A stretch of DNA of 58,856 nucleotides, taken from positions 1 to 58,856 of the forward strand of contig CAZQRP010000023.1 of NCBI GenBank assembly GCA_964596125.1. Reading direction: 5' to 3'. The translations under genes were made by a program, and so were the position numbers. Positions 37,106 to 46,853 of this stretch are shown piece by piece (position 1 is the stretch's first letter; each line of letters begins with the position of its first letter). The stretch is from CAZQRP01 sp964596125. GTDB lineage: Bacteria > Chloroflexota > Dehalococcoidia > GIF9 > UBA5629. The notes under the pieces are model-generated. The model did not search any database. It was not told where the DNA came from and worked only from the letters and a program-made list of their open reading frames with translations.

Positions 37106-39418
37106 CTAGTGAACAACAGCATCCAGCGGAACTTCCGAGGGGTAGGTTCCAACCAGAGTAGGCAGCGTTAACACGGGTTTCTCTTTCCAACCGACCTTCT
37201 CCAGATATGGCATTACCTCTTTCTTGAAGAAAATGGGTATATCTGTTGTCTTTCTAATAAAGAGGTGCAGGTCTTCGGGTAAAGTGCCCATATACTGCTT
37301 GTGTAGAGCAATGTAATGGGTGAGCTTAAGCTGCCGTCCCTGCGGAGTATCGTTCTTCCTGATACAGAGCTTGGCCATGGTAACGACCGCCCGTTCCTTG
37401 GACTCTACCACCGTAATCAAGTGCTCAGGAGAGGGTTCCCCTGTATCTACCAGTTTTCTTTCCCTGCCATCCATTACCGTCCAATCGTCCTCTTCCTTTT
37501 TGCTCATGTACAGCCTGCGGTATTTCGAGGAATGAGGACCCAGAACAACCGGAATCCCCAACCTGTTGCATCCCGTGGCTATTGACGCTGCCTTCTGGGA
37601 ATAGGCTCCCCATGCCAGACCACAGGCGCCAACCCGGTTCAGGATATAGTCAGCAATGACTTCATAGTTGCCTCTCAGTGGTAAGGTAGCGAATATATTG
37701 GCTACCTTCATAGCGGCACCCGTGATGTGGGAATTCGCCACACAGGAGCCAACATTGAGAACACCACCGGCATCAAAATTAGGCGGATATTTCTCATACA
37801 GCGTTTTTCCATCCTTGTCCTTCTTCATCCCCGCCGCCATAGCCGAGCAACCAGAAAGCACCACGATGTATTTCCTCTTGGCAAACTCATCGGCTATTTC
37901 AGCCACTTCGTCGATTTCCTCGGGGAAGTTGGAGCAGCCCACAATAGCGATTATCCCGGGTATAGTACCAAGGACAATCGGCGCTCCGACTTTTCTGATC
38001 TCAGTATCCATAATCGGACCCCGTCCTGACCTTACATTCCACTTCTCCCAACTGGCAGCAGCCTGCATCATCTTAATGATAGGTACATGCCGTGGACATT
38101 CCTGCTCACATTTACCACAGCCGATACATTTATTGAATAGATCTGTCAGTGGCTGTAAATCACCATTTTTAGCCGCCTCTATAGCATCACCAACCGGCAG
38201 GAGATTGGGGCAGACCTGGCTGCATAGATTGCACAGCCGGTGATCCTTGGCCATTTCCGGTATCTGCTCCGGCGTTACCAGCACTTTATTTCTCTTGGGC
38301 GCCAGTTCCAGAGCTAACTTTACCGCTACTTCAGCAGCTTTCTCCGGATCAAGTATTAACGCCTGATTATCCCTGCTTGCCATATCTTTTATGATATCGG
38401 CTACGTCTTTTTTGGTGTCATTCTCCAGCCCATAGCAAACTTTATCTGATGTCGCAATTAGAGCCGTGCCTACCTTCGCAGCTTCCACAGGCATGTCGGT
38501 CCTGATACACTGCTCATCAGTGACGATAACATCGGCAATGCCGGTCCGGATAAAGAAAAGCTGGCGGGACAATGGGCCAATTACCTTAGCCTTATCGGTA
38601 TACCGGGTCACCTCGAGAGCGGTACAGCATATGCCAGCGACCTCAACCTTGTCCTGAAGGCCATGCTCGTTTAAGTAATCAACGATGGGAATAGCTGTAA
38701 CAGGGTTATGACCAACCAGACAAATTACCGGCTTCGTCCTATCTATCGCTCCCCAACCCAACTCAACCAGCGGAGTATCAGCCACAGATGTCGGATAGCC
38801 AAAACCTACTATCTCGGCAATATCGCCTACTTCCATGACTACATGATCCAGCATTGAAATGTGAAGTGCTTTGGACTCATAATCAAGAGAAGACCCTTCC
38901 TGGCCGGTATGCAGAGCTGAGACAGCATGAATAAGCTGGCTCTCTACATATTCAATAGCTTTTTCCAGGTCACCCAGTGTTTCCGGTTTGAGCCCGAGTA
39001 CTGTTCTGATATGCGGAGCCTCCACGTTTACCTGGTCGCCCAGGTCAATTTTAAAGTCCCTGCCATGCTTTTCAATTAAATAGTGAAGCACGTGGCGGGC
39101 ATGACCGCCGTGCGCCGACATGCCCATACAGCAAGCCAGGAGCACAATCCTTGCCTGCTGAGCCGAAATGTCGATACCGCAGGCACCCCTCTTGTCCCCG
39201 GTAAGATCACATTTGCCATACGTACAGAAACAACACATATCGCACATAGGAGCGTAAAACGGCTTATACGTTTTCAGTAGCCTCATGTCCCAGTTTCTTA
39301 AATCAGGTATCTCAGGCATCGGTGTATGACCAACAGGTTCCCACTGGTCATCCGCATTTATGATTTCATTTACTTCATCTCTTCTGGTACGCTTCTTCTT
39401 TTCCGCTTGTACCGCCAT
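37106..39418 (-). CDS. cdhA: CO dehydrogenase catalytic subunit, archaeal CdhA type
   Basis: A 770-aa Ni-Fe CODH interconverting CO2 and CO. N-terminal B/D-cluster cysteines lie in CDMCCFCTYGKCDLTG. ACCMGMSAHGGHARHV carries the conserved His-rich CODH segment. Two ferredoxin-type motifs (CNLCSQVCPNLLP, CIGCGKCEQECPRHVP) occur mid-protein, which bacterial CooS/AcsA lack. C-cluster candidates are the Cys residues in GICCTALE, NVGSCVANSHI, VVLSGCSAMAAG and GACGLAWGAY. Preceded by AAAGGAGG. Size and insert identify the archaeal alpha-subunit class. Confidence 0.94.
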   Translation of the reverse strand: MAVQAEKKKRTRRDEVNEIINADDQWEPVGHTPMPEIPDLRNWDMRLLKTYKPFYAPMCDMCCFCTYGKCDLTGDKRGACGIDISAQQARIVLLACCMGMSAHGGHARHVLHYLIEKHGRDFKIDLGDQVNVEAPHIRTVLGLKPETLGDLEKAIEYVESQLIHAVSALHTGQEGSSLDYESKALHISMLDHVVMEVGDIAEIVGFGYPTSVADTPLVELGWGAIDRTKPVICLVGHNPVTAIPIVDYLNEHGLQDKVEVAGICCTALEVTRYTDKAKVIGPLSRQLFFIRTGIADVIVTDEQCIRTDMPVEAAKVGTALIATSDKVCYGLENDTKKDVADIIKDMASRDNQALILDPEKAAEVAVKLALELAPKRNKVLVTPEQIPEMAKDHRLCNLCSQVCPNLLPVGDAIEAAKNGDLQPLTDLFNKCIGCGKCEQECPRHVPIIKMMQAAASWEKWNVRSGRGPIMDTEIRKVGAPIVLGTIPGIIAIVGCSNFPEEIDEVAEIADEFAKRKYIVVLSGCSAMAAGMKKDKDGKTLYEKYPPNFDAGGVLNVGSCVANSHITGAAMKVANIFATLPLRGNYEVIADYILNRVGACGLAWGAYSQKAASIATGCNRLGIPVVLGPHSSKYRRLYMSKKEEDDWTVMDGRERKLVDTGEPSPEHLITVVESKERAVVTMAKLCIRKNDTPQGRQLKLTHYIALHKQYMGTLPEDLHLFIRKTTDIPIFFKKEVMPYLEKVGWKEKPVLTLPTLVGTYPSEVPLDAVVH

Positions 39419-39488
39419 GAAATTAAAACCTCCTTTTAGGCCAATTGTAGCTACCTAATTATAGCAATTTTAGGAATAATTATCAATA

Positions 39489-40394
39489 TTATAATTTCCC
39501 GTCAATCGCTTCTTTCATTAGTTTACAGCTTTCAGGATGCCTTAGCACCAGCATATTGGCCCCGGCCAGTAAAAGACTTATAGCTGTCGTGCTTTCCCAG
39601 AGGATTCCCTGCTCTTTGCTTTCCTTGGCCTGTTTGGTCTTCCAGCACTCGCCACCAAGGTCGGCAATGATGGGCATTTGCATCGTGGTATCACCGAACA
39701 TGACCCCGATATGCTTGGTCCTCTCCATTATGGTGAAGCTGTATTCCATGCCATAGCCTAAAGCAGAACTCAAGGGATCGATGACTATTCTTTCCGGCGG
39801 GAACGTCTTCAAAAGCTTGACGTTCAATTCCTTCTCAAGATTTATGTCCAGCGGAGACTGAGCGATTATGCTGTGCCCATGCTCGAGGGCTGCTTTACTG
39901 ATCGGATCGTAATTCTCCTTCACTACCGGCCCCAGGAGGAGCTTTTCGCCATCACAGACCTCAGCCACCCTAGTCAATACTTCAACATCCTTCGCTTCAT
40001 CCCCTGATCCACATACGATGACCGGTGCATTCACCGCAGCGACCACCTGTTTGGCAATACCAGCAGCTTTGTCAGCCGGAGCATTTGCCCCTGCCGGATC
40101 GGTACTCGCCAGGCGAAGACAAATAAAATCAGCGCCATATTCCAGGCACTTCTTGGCCCAGGCAACAGGGTCTGAAATCACATCTTTATACGGTTCAATT
40201 ACCCATTCTGCCCAGCCAGCCGGCTCACTATCGTAGATTTCCAGTCCAACAATCGGCCGATTATCAATTTTCCCCTCAAAAAAATGGAAGGGTAGAACAC
40301 TCTCCCCTCCTATTTTTACTGATTTATCACCTTTTCCAATCACAACTTCATTAACTTTTCCATTATAGGTTTCCAAAGGTGCTTTATATTCCAT
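39489..40394 (-). CDS. acsD: corrinoid/iron-sulfur protein small subunit (AcsD/CdhD)
   Basis: A 301-aa TIM-barrel delta subunit, partner of AcsC. The recognisable core includes PFHFFEGKIDNRPIVGLEIYD, EYGADFICLRLASTDP, CGSGDEAKDVEVL and IVIDPLSSALGYGMEYS. It is at the shorter end of the family, without the N-terminal extension of archaeal CdhD. RBS AAAGGAGTG. Between acsE and cdhA in the operon. Confidence 0.92.
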   Translation of the reverse strand: MEYKAPLETYNGKVNEVVIGKGDKSVKIGGESVLPFHFFEGKIDNRPIVGLEIYDSEPAGWAEWVIEPYKDVISDPVAWAKKCLEYGADFICLRLASTDPAGANAPADKAAGIAKQVVAAVNAPVIVCGSGDEAKDVEVLTRVAEVCDGEKLLLGPVVKENYDPISKAALEHGHSIIAQSPLDINLEKELNVKLLKTFPPERIVIDPLSSALGYGMEYSFTIMERTKHIGVMFGDTTMQMPIIADLGGECWKTKQAKESKEQGILWESTTAISLLLAGANMLVLRHPESCKLMKEAIDGKL

Positions 40395-40436
40395 TATTCA
40401 CTCCTTTGTTATAACTTTGTTAACAATTTTTAAATG

Positions 40437-41315
40437 TTACATATCAAGCCAGGCGTGAGAATAAAGCGTCTCCCCCAAGAGAACTTTGGTAGTCTTAACA
40501 TAGTCTTGCTGCTGCTTTGGTAGAGAGGTGATATCTACAGCCTCTCCATCCATCGTCTTGTATATGAGCTCAACGATGTCAGGAAGTTCACCTTTATTTA
40601 TACTTACGAGCTCCTTATCCAGGACATCGGCAATCGCCGAATATAGTCCTTTCCGTCCCAGCATTACCATATATGTGCGGTTAAGTATACCTCTCAACTC
40701 CTCCGGCGTTCCATTCGACACATTTGACAGTCCAACTGTAGATTTAACGCCCGGCAGAAGGTCCTGCAAAATACTAATAAACTCTACAGCTTCGGCAACC
40801 TGCTTCTGGTCTGCGCTGACCGGCAGGATAATAGGATCAACCCAGATATCTTCATTTGGAATTCCAAGCCCGTTAGCATAATCAACCGTCTCCATGATGC
40901 TTTCTGTCCTGGAATCAACATCAGGGGGACACCCCTGATCAGTCAGCACCGAAATAACTACGTCTGTATTATATTTCTTGGCTAGTGGAAGCATTTTCTC
41001 CTTGCTGTCGGTCCTTCCTGAAGAAGAGTTAAGCAAAGGCCTCGTTTTGCAGACTTTAAGACCCGCCTCCATAGCTACTGGATTTAATGTATCAACAGAT
41101 ATGGGTAAATCGGTAACCTCTTGAATTGAATTGACCAGCCATTGGGTAACCTCTTCGGGGTCTTTCCTGGCCGGGCCGAGGTTTAAGTCAATATAATCAG
41201 CCCCAGCCTCTGCCTGGGCTTTTGCCAAGTCCTGAATAACTTTCGCATTCCGGTTCTTGACTGCATCGTTAACCAAGCTAGAAATAATATGAATACTTTC
41301 GCCAATTAAAACCAT
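40437..41315 (-). CDS. acsE: methyltetrahydrofolate:corrinoid/Fe-S protein methyltransferase
   Basis: A 292-aa pterin-binding TIM barrel that moves the methyl group of methyl-H4folate to the corrinoid protein. Motifs: IGESIHII at the start, GADYIDLNLGPARKDPEE, PISVDTLNPVAMEAGL, LLNSSSGR, and GLSNVSNGTPEELR. The frame is open 24 codons further upstream, but the ATG at 41315 has AAAAAGGAGG and matches the family N-terminus. First gene of the nine-gene operon. This is the bacterial form, using folate rather than the methanopterin enzyme of archaea. Confidence 0.93.
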   Translation of the reverse strand: MVLIGESIHIISSLVNDAVKNRNAKVIQDLAKAQAEAGADYIDLNLGPARKDPEEVTQWLVNSIQEVTDLPISVDTLNPVAMEAGLKVCKTRPLLNSSSGRTDSKEKMLPLAKKYNTDVVISVLTDQGCPPDVDSRTESIMETVDYANGLGIPNEDIWVDPIILPVSADQKQVAEAVEFISILQDLLPGVKSTVGLSNVSNGTPEELRGILNRTYMVMLGRKGLYSAIADVLDKELVSINKGELPDIVELIYKTMDGEAVDITSLPKQQQDYVKTTKVLLGETLYSHAWLDM

Positions 41316-41397
41316 CGAGGCCTCCTTTTTTGATTGAGATAGGCAAACTGGAATTCTTAAAACTGCTGCTGTACCGAACGAAGCCAAACCAACTGAT

Positions 41398-41427
41398 ATT
41401 TTATCATCCTTCTCGTAAACGTGTCAA
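41398..41427 (-). promoter_or_regulatory. sigma70-type promoter of the CODH/ACS operon
   Basis: On the minus strand a perfect TTGACA (41427-41422), 18-bp spacer, and TAAAAT (41403-41398). A leader of roughly 75 nt would precede acsE. No obvious operator seen. The rest of the 359-bp acsE-gyrB divergent gap holds no gene. Confidence 0.6.
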
Positions 41428-41511
41428 AAGATTCAGCAGATTTTTACCTGAAAAGGTCAATAAAAACGCACAATTTCTAAGGATACAGACTATAAACATC
41501 GTCTCCCATCC

Positions 41512-41540
41512 TTTAAATTTACTGGAATTTATGGTACAAT
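41512..41540 (+). promoter_or_regulatory. possible gyrB promoter
   Basis: TTTAAA, 17-bp spacer, TACAAT, about 135 bp before gyrB. A weak match. Confidence 0.3.
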
Positions 41541-41674
41541 TTAAATGTTAGAAAGCAACAAGTTGTATAACTCAATTTCACCAGCACAACATGTGGTATC
41601 TGCATATTCCCTCCACTGGGTATCTGTATATCTGCGCCTACCAGTAAACAAAAAAATTATCACGTGATATATAT

Positions 41675-43597
41675 ATGGGTATGACACAAGAAGCCAACAA
41701 CAATTTCGAAGACTACAGCGCCGAAGACATCCGTATATTGGACGGCCTGGAAGCAGTACGAAAGCGACCAGGGATGTATATTGGCAGCACTGACCAGCAC
41801 GGGCTTCATCATCTTGTTTATGAGATAGTATACAATACCATCGATGAGGCAATGGCTGGATGCAGCGACCGGACCGAAGTATTCATTCATAAAGATAACT
41901 CCGTAACCATTACGGATAACGGCCGGGGGATACCTGTGGAAATCCATCCTGCAACTCAGACGTCAGCACTGGAAGCGGTTATGACCCGGCTTCATGCCGG
42001 GGCTAAATTCGGCGGGCAAACGTATAAGGTATCAAGCGGACTGCACGGCGTTGGTGCCTCGGTAGTCAATGCTCTCTCGTCCCGGCTCAGTGTGGAAGTC
42101 AAACGCCAAGGACAAGTCCACTGCCAGAAATATCAATGCGGTGTCCCTCTCGGGGATGTGGAGATCATTGGAGAAGCCAGTGATACAGGAACCACCATCA
42201 CATTCATGGCAGATACGGAAATTTTTGGAGAAATCAATTACGAGTTCAATACCATTGCCCAGCGCCTTAAAGAGCTCGCTTATTTAAACAAGAACCTGGA
42301 GATAATCTTCAAAGATGAGAGAACCGACCAGGAGGCAACATTCTACTTCGAAGGCGGTATCGCCAGCCTTGTCGGACGTTTTAACAAAAGTCGGCATGTT
42401 CTTCATCTCCAGCCGATCTACCTGTCCGGTTTCGTTAACAGCACGACAGTTGAAGCAGCTCTACAATATAACAATGGCTTCTCCGAATCTATGCTCAGCT
42501 TCGCCAACTGCGTTAATACAATAGATGGAGGCACTCACCTCACCGGCTTCCGTACGGCGTTAACCCGCATCCTCAACGACTATGCCCGAAAGAACAAATT
42601 GCTCAAAGACAATGATCCCAATTTAACCGGTGACGACGTGAGGGATGGTCTTACAGCGGTTATAAGTGTTAAAATTGCCGAACCCCAGTTTGAAGGACAG
42701 ACCAAAGCCAAATTAGGCAATCCCGAAGTAAAAACCCAGGTTGAATCCGTAGTATCTGATGGCCTGTCACAGTATCTCGAGCAACATCCTGACGATGCCA
42801 AATCAATTATAGAAAAGTGTCTCGTTTCAGCGAAGGCCAGAGAGGCGGCAAGGAAAGCCCGCGATCTTATCTTTAAAAAGAGCAGCTCGGAAGCGTCCAC
42901 ACTACCCGGGAAGCTTGCGGACTGCTCGGAAAAAGATCCCCGCGAGTGTGAGCTTTACCTGGTCGAAGGTGATTCAGCCGGAGGCTCGGCGAAACAGGGA
43001 CGGGATCGCCGTTTCCAGGCTATCCTCCCACTGCGAGGTAAGATCATTAATGTGGAAAAGGCACCACAGGACAAGGTCCTGGGACATGAAGAAATCCGGG
43101 CTATCATTACTGCATTAGGGAGCGGTATCGGTGATCAGACTGACTTCTCCAAATTACGGTACTGCCGAATCATCATAATGACCGATGCCGATATCGATGG
43201 CTCCCATATTCGTACATTACTTCTCACGTTTTTCTACCGTAATATGCCGGACCTGATCGCTCAAGGCCATTTGTATATCGCCCAACCACCCCTTTATCGA
43301 ATTAAATCAGGCAAGAAAGAATTCTGGATCTACTCCGACAAGGAGAGAGAAGAAAAACTCTCGGAATTAAAAGGCAATAAAACAGAAGTCCAACGCTACA
43401 AGGGGCTGGGAGAAATGAGCCCGGAGCAACTGTGGCAGACAACAATGAATCCAGGCTCACGAACCCTTCTCCAGGTGGAAGTCGAGGACGCGATGGCAGC
43501 CGACTCGGTGTTTAACATGCTCATGGGCAGTGAAGTCCCACCGCGTAAATCTTTCATCCAGTCTCACGCTAAAAGCGTCAAGAACCTGGATATTTAG
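41675..43597 (+). CDS. gyrB: DNA gyrase subunit B
   Basis: A 640-aa ATPase/TOPRIM subunit of gyrase. GHKL motifs YNTIDEAMAG (N box), DNGRGIPVE and LHGVGASVVNAL, then the TOPRIM EGDSAGGSAKQGRDR and DADIDGSHIRTLLLTFFYR, and the C-terminal YKGLGEMSPEQLWQTTM. The length and GSAKQGRDR favour GyrB over ParE. Neither ATG (41675 or 41681) has a clear RBS. It is convergent with nadD, only 5 bp apart. Confidence 0.95.
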   Translation: MGMTQEANNNFEDYSAEDIRILDGLEAVRKRPGMYIGSTDQHGLHHLVYEIVYNTIDEAMAGCSDRTEVFIHKDNSVTITDNGRGIPVEIHPATQTSALEAVMTRLHAGAKFGGQTYKVSSGLHGVGASVVNALSSRLSVEVKRQGQVHCQKYQCGVPLGDVEIIGEASDTGTTITFMADTEIFGEINYEFNTIAQRLKELAYLNKNLEIIFKDERTDQEATFYFEGGIASLVGRFNKSRHVLHLQPIYLSGFVNSTTVEAALQYNNGFSESMLSFANCVNTIDGGTHLTGFRTALTRILNDYARKNKLLKDNDPNLTGDDVRDGLTAVISVKIAEPQFEGQTKAKLGNPEVKTQVESVVSDGLSQYLEQHPDDAKSIIEKCLVSAKAREAARKARDLIFKKSSSEASTLPGKLADCSEKDPRECELYLVEGDSAGGSAKQGRDRRFQAILPLRGKIINVEKAPQDKVLGHEEIRAIITALGSGIGDQTDFSKLRYCRIIIMTDADIDGSHIRTLLLTFFYRNMPDLIAQGHLYIAQPPLYRIKSGKKEFWIYSDKEREEKLSELKGNKTEVQRYKGLGEMSPEQLWQTTMNPGSRTLLQVEVEDAMAADSVFNMLMGSEVPPRKSFIQSHAKSVKNLDI

Positions 43598-43602
43598 CCT
43601 GT

Positions 43603-44217
43603 CTAAGCTTTCCTATTTTTCCTGTATAGCTTGTGCTTTACTATATATCTGCCTACCTCATCAGGCACCAGGCCATTAATAGGCAAACCTTCGGACACCT
43701 TACTTCGAATATCTGATGAACTGATGTCAACAGGTGGGATATGTAGCAAAATAGTGTTCATGGTCAGTCCCGGTACAGACGCTTCCAATGCATTAAGGTC
43801 TGGCGGAGCAACATTTGTCCTGGTGAAAGCTACTAGCTGGCACATCCTCACCAGTTCCGCAGGTTGTTTCCAACTGGGGAACTCAAGCAAACTATCCCAA
43901 CCCAATAAGAGATATATTCTCGCCGCCGTGCCGAGCTGGCGCTGCAGAATAGCCACGGTATCTATAGTATAAGTAGGTCCAATTCGGTCTATTTCAATTG
44001 TCGAAAGCTTAAAATAGTCATTAGCAGCAATGGCCCGCTTAAGCATCTCGACACGATGAATAGCCGGAGTAATCTCTCTGTCCGCCTTAAGCCACGGCAG
44101 TCCAGCGGGAATAAAGATGACCTGACTGAGTTCGAGCCTTTGTCTGGCCTCTTCAGCTATTGTCATATGCCCGAAATGGACCGGGTCAAATGTACCTCCC
44201 AATACTCCGATATCCAT
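43603..44217 (-). CDS. nadD: nicotinate-nucleotide adenylyltransferase
   Basis: A 204-aa NAD-biosynthesis enzyme. Nucleotidyltransferase motif GGTFDPVHFGHM at residues 7-18 and the C-terminal ISSSDIR motif are intact, plus LLGWDSLLEFPSW for the NaMN pocket. It follows obg by 1 bp in a dnaA-obg-nadD minus-strand series. Confidence 0.94.
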   Translation of the reverse strand: MDIGVLGGTFDPVHFGHMTIAEEARQRLELSQVIFIPAGLPWLKADREITPAIHRVEMLKRAIAANDYFKLSTIEIDRIGPTYTIDTVAILQRQLGTAARIYLLLGWDSLLEFPSWKQPAELVRMCQLVAFTRTNVAPPDLNALEASVPGLTMNTILLHIPPVDISSSDIRSKVSEGLPINGLVPDEVGRYIVKHKLYRKNRKA

Positions 44218-44218
44218 A

Positions 44219-45310
44219 TTAACCTCGTCTGACTTTAGGTTCTGGTCGAAATATTACCGGTGGCGTTTCCGATTCGCACTTCTCTTCCGATACCTTTTCC
44301 AATAGTCCCGCAACTGCCGATGTAAGTTCCGGTAGTCCCTGCCCGGTAATACCGGAAACGAAGAAAACAGCAACTCCGAGAGCGTGGAACCGTCTTTCTA
44401 TTTCCGGCAGTCGCGCCTTGACTTCGGGCAGGTCTATTTTGTTCACTGCCACAATTTGAGGCTTCTGCGCCAATATCTCTTTATATAGTGCCAACTCAAC
44501 GTTCAAATCGTTTAAATCATCGACCAGATTTACGGAACTACCGTCCAACAGATGAAGCAGTACCCTTGTCCTTTCCGCATGGCGCAGAAAGTCATAACCC
44601 AATCCCTTGCCGGTATGAGCACCCTTTATAAGTCCGGGGACTTCGGCGATAACAAACGTCTTCCATCCTACCTCAACCTCGCCGAGCACTGGCTCCAGCG
44701 TAGTGAAGTGGTAATCAGATATCTTCGGCTTAGCTGAAGACATAGCCGCCAAAAGAGTCGATTTCCCGACATTCGGATATCCGATGATACCAACGTCGGC
44801 AATAAGTTTGAGATCGAGGATAAGAAAACGCTCCTCGCCTTGTTCACCACTGGTGGCTATCTTCGGCGCTTGATTTCTCGATGTAGCAAAGTGTACGTTA
44901 CCCAAACCACCCCTTCCTCCTTTAGCCACCAGTACACTGTAATCCTCTCGTGTCATGTCGGCAATCAATCCGGACTGGCCCTCTTCTGCACTATAAATCA
45001 CGGTCCCTAAAGGCACCAGAATCACAAGATCATCACCGTTCCTACCATGCCTCTTCTGGCTGGCTCCATTCCTGCCTGGAGCTGCTCTGAACAGCCTCTT
45101 ACGCCTGAACTGGGCAAGATTAGTTATACTTCTATCAGCTTTGATATATATATTACCCCCGGTGCCTCCATCGCCTCCATCCGGACCACCGAGTGGTACA
45201 AACTTCTCCCGTCGGAAAGTAGCCACGCCACTCCCACCATGTCCTGCCATAACTTTAATTTCTACCTTATCCACAAAGCAGTCTTTTCGCTGATTAATAG
45301 TATATTTCAT
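44219..45310 (-). CDS. obg: Obg/CgtA ribosome-associated GTPase
   Basis: A GTPase of up to 363 aa. The glycine-rich Obg domain (FVDKVEIKVMAGHGGSGVATFRREKF, residues ~12-168) is followed by the G domain with GYPNVGKST and VNKIDLPE. The G3 motif reads EVPGLIKGA, with Glu in place of the usual Asp of DxPG. The C-terminus is short, without a long OCT domain. Most family members begin at xFVDKVEI, so the GTG at 45274 may be the true start. A DnaA box (TTATCCACA) overlaps this GTG. Confidence 0.93.
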   Translation of the reverse strand: MKYTINQRKDCFVDKVEIKVMAGHGGSGVATFRREKFVPLGGPDGGDGGTGGNIYIKADRSITNLAQFRRKRLFRAAPGRNGASQKRHGRNGDDLVILVPLGTVIYSAEEGQSGLIADMTREDYSVLVAKGGRGGLGNVHFATSRNQAPKIATSGEQGEERFLILDLKLIADVGIIGYPNVGKSTLLAAMSSAKPKISDYHFTTLEPVLGEVEVGWKTFVIAEVPGLIKGAHTGKGLGYDFLRHAERTRVLLHLLDGSSVNLVDDLNDLNVELALYKEILAQKPQIVAVNKIDLPEVKARLPEIERRFHALGVAVFFVSGITGQGLPELTSAVAGLLEKVSEEKCESETPPVIFRPEPKVRRG

Positions 45311-45491
45311 AGATTATATTACATATGTATACTATACTAATAATAGTAGTAATTAGGGCGTGTTGAGAAGTGTATAAATTTGTATACTTCAGGTATAGGG
45401 CAGTAGATTCAGGCCATGAAGAAATTATCAACAAACTGGTTGAGAAAAGGAAGCGATATCCAGCGATTTTTCCACAAATAATGAACAATGC
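45267..45491. other. candidate oriC (DnaA boxes and AT-rich stretch)
   Basis: Three same-strand DnaA-box-like 9-mers: a perfect TTATCCACA (45267-45275), TTATCAACA (45425-45433) and TTTTCCACA (45468-45476). A highly AT-rich stretch at about 45299-45355 could unwind. The site lies between dnaA and obg, next to gyrB, the usual oriC neighbourhood. Only three boxes are seen, so the call is moderate. Confidence 0.55.
45367..45390. repeat. 24-bp near-palindrome in the oriC candidate
   Basis: GAAGT...ACTTC outer arms with TATAAATTTGTATA inside; four of twelve base pairs... the two halves match at all but a few inner positions. It is centred between the AT-rich stretch and two DnaA boxes and could bind an initiation regulator or be part of the unwinding region. 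Confidence 0.45.
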
Positions 45492-46853
45492 TCAGGATTT
45501 TTTATTGATTCTCAGCTCTCGCCGGATCTCGTTGATTGACTTGGCAAGTTGTGGATTTATGGTTGCTTCCTCGGCTATTTTTTCGCAGCCGTGAAGTACA
45601 GTAGTGTGGTCTCTACCGCCTAATAACTCTCCGATTTCATGCAAAGCACAGTGGTTTTGTTCTCTCAATAAGTACATGGCAATCTGGCGGGCCAGTGAAG
45701 TCTTCCTATCTCTCCTCTTACCTGTCAGTGCTTCAGATGAAATTGCATAGTAGTTGGCTACGGTTTCAATTATCTTTTTATGTGAGGTACTTGCATCTTT
45801 CTGGTTGTCCTTTACTGAAAGAATTGCCAGCGCCTTCAAGGCCAGATCCATATCAATTTTTAAGCCACTCAGCTTGGCATACGTGATAACCCTGTTCAGG
45901 CCGCCTTCGAGTTCACGAACGTTATTTCGAAACTGTGTTGCTATAAACTGAAGGACATCTTGAGGAACAGACGATTTCAACTGCTTTGACTTGATATTCA
46001 GGATCATAAGGCGGGTATCCAGGTCCGGGTGTCTAATATCGGCGATAAGACCCCATTCCAGCCGGGATCTCAGCTTCTTCCCTATAGAGTCTATAGCTTT
46101 TGGTGGACTGTCGCAGGTAATTACAATCTGGCAATTTTTATCATGGAGGTCGTTAAAAATATGGAAGAAGCATTCCTGTGTTTGAGCTTTGCCGCAAAGA
46201 AACTGAAAATCGTCGACCAATAACACCTCGACGTTCCTGTATTTAATGTGGAAATCTTCCGTTTTATTATTTTTAAGTGAAATAACAAATTCGTTGGTAA
46301 GATGTTCTGCGCTGATAAACAGGGTCCGGTGACCGTTTGCTTTGGCAGCATATTCTATAGCGTGCAGTAAATGTGTCTTACCAATCCCGGTATCACCATA
46401 AATAAAGAGTGGATTATAAACACATCCCGGGTTTTCAACAACTTCTAAAGCAGCGGCATATGCCAGTCGGTTAGATTCCCCTGTAACAAAGGTATTAAAC
46501 ATGTACTTCGGACCGAGACTCCTTGATTTAGCTGGCTTGCTCAGCTTTGTGCTTGTCCCGCCATCGGTCTGCCAGGAATATTCAGGTTGGGAACTATAGG
46601 GAGATGGAGACTGAACAAGAAACTGGACATCGACCTGCCGGCCGATGATGTTGACCAGGGTTTTTTTTACCAGAGAGCGGAGGCGATTTTCCAGCCACTC
46701 AGCTACAAAGGTATTCGGGACGCCGATAGTAAAAAGGTCATCTTGACAACTTAGGCCTACAGTATCCTTTAGCCACGTATCAAAATTCTGTCTGGTGACT
46801 TGGATCTGAAGCTCACCGAGAGCTGCTTCCCAAATATCCTGTATAGATCTCAA
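45492..46853 (-). CDS. dnaA: chromosomal replication initiator DnaA
   Basis: A 453-aa initiator. Domain I spans residues ~1-80 and a variable linker ~81-115. The AAA+ domain III has Walker A GDTGIGKTHLLHA, Walker B VLLVDDFQFL and sensor regions. Domain IV has the DNA-binding signature GGRDHTTVLHGCEKI. Starts with TTG, with AAGG about 8 bases upstream. Transcribed toward obg across the oriC candidate. Confidence 0.96.
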   Translation of the reverse strand: MRSIQDIWEAALGELQIQVTRQNFDTWLKDTVGLSCQDDLFTIGVPNTFVAEWLENRLRSLVKKTLVNIIGRQVDVQFLVQSPSPYSSQPEYSWQTDGGTSTKLSKPAKSRSLGPKYMFNTFVTGESNRLAYAAALEVVENPGCVYNPLFIYGDTGIGKTHLLHAIEYAAKANGHRTLFISAEHLTNEFVISLKNNKTEDFHIKYRNVEVLLVDDFQFLCGKAQTQECFFHIFNDLHDKNCQIVITCDSPPKAIDSIGKKLRSRLEWGLIADIRHPDLDTRLMILNIKSKQLKSSVPQDVLQFIATQFRNNVRELEGGLNRVITYAKLSGLKIDMDLALKALAILSVKDNQKDASTSHKKIIETVANYYAISSEALTGKRRDRKTSLARQIAMYLLREQNHCALHEIGELLGGRDHTTVLHGCEKIAEEATINPQLAKSINEIRRELRINKKS

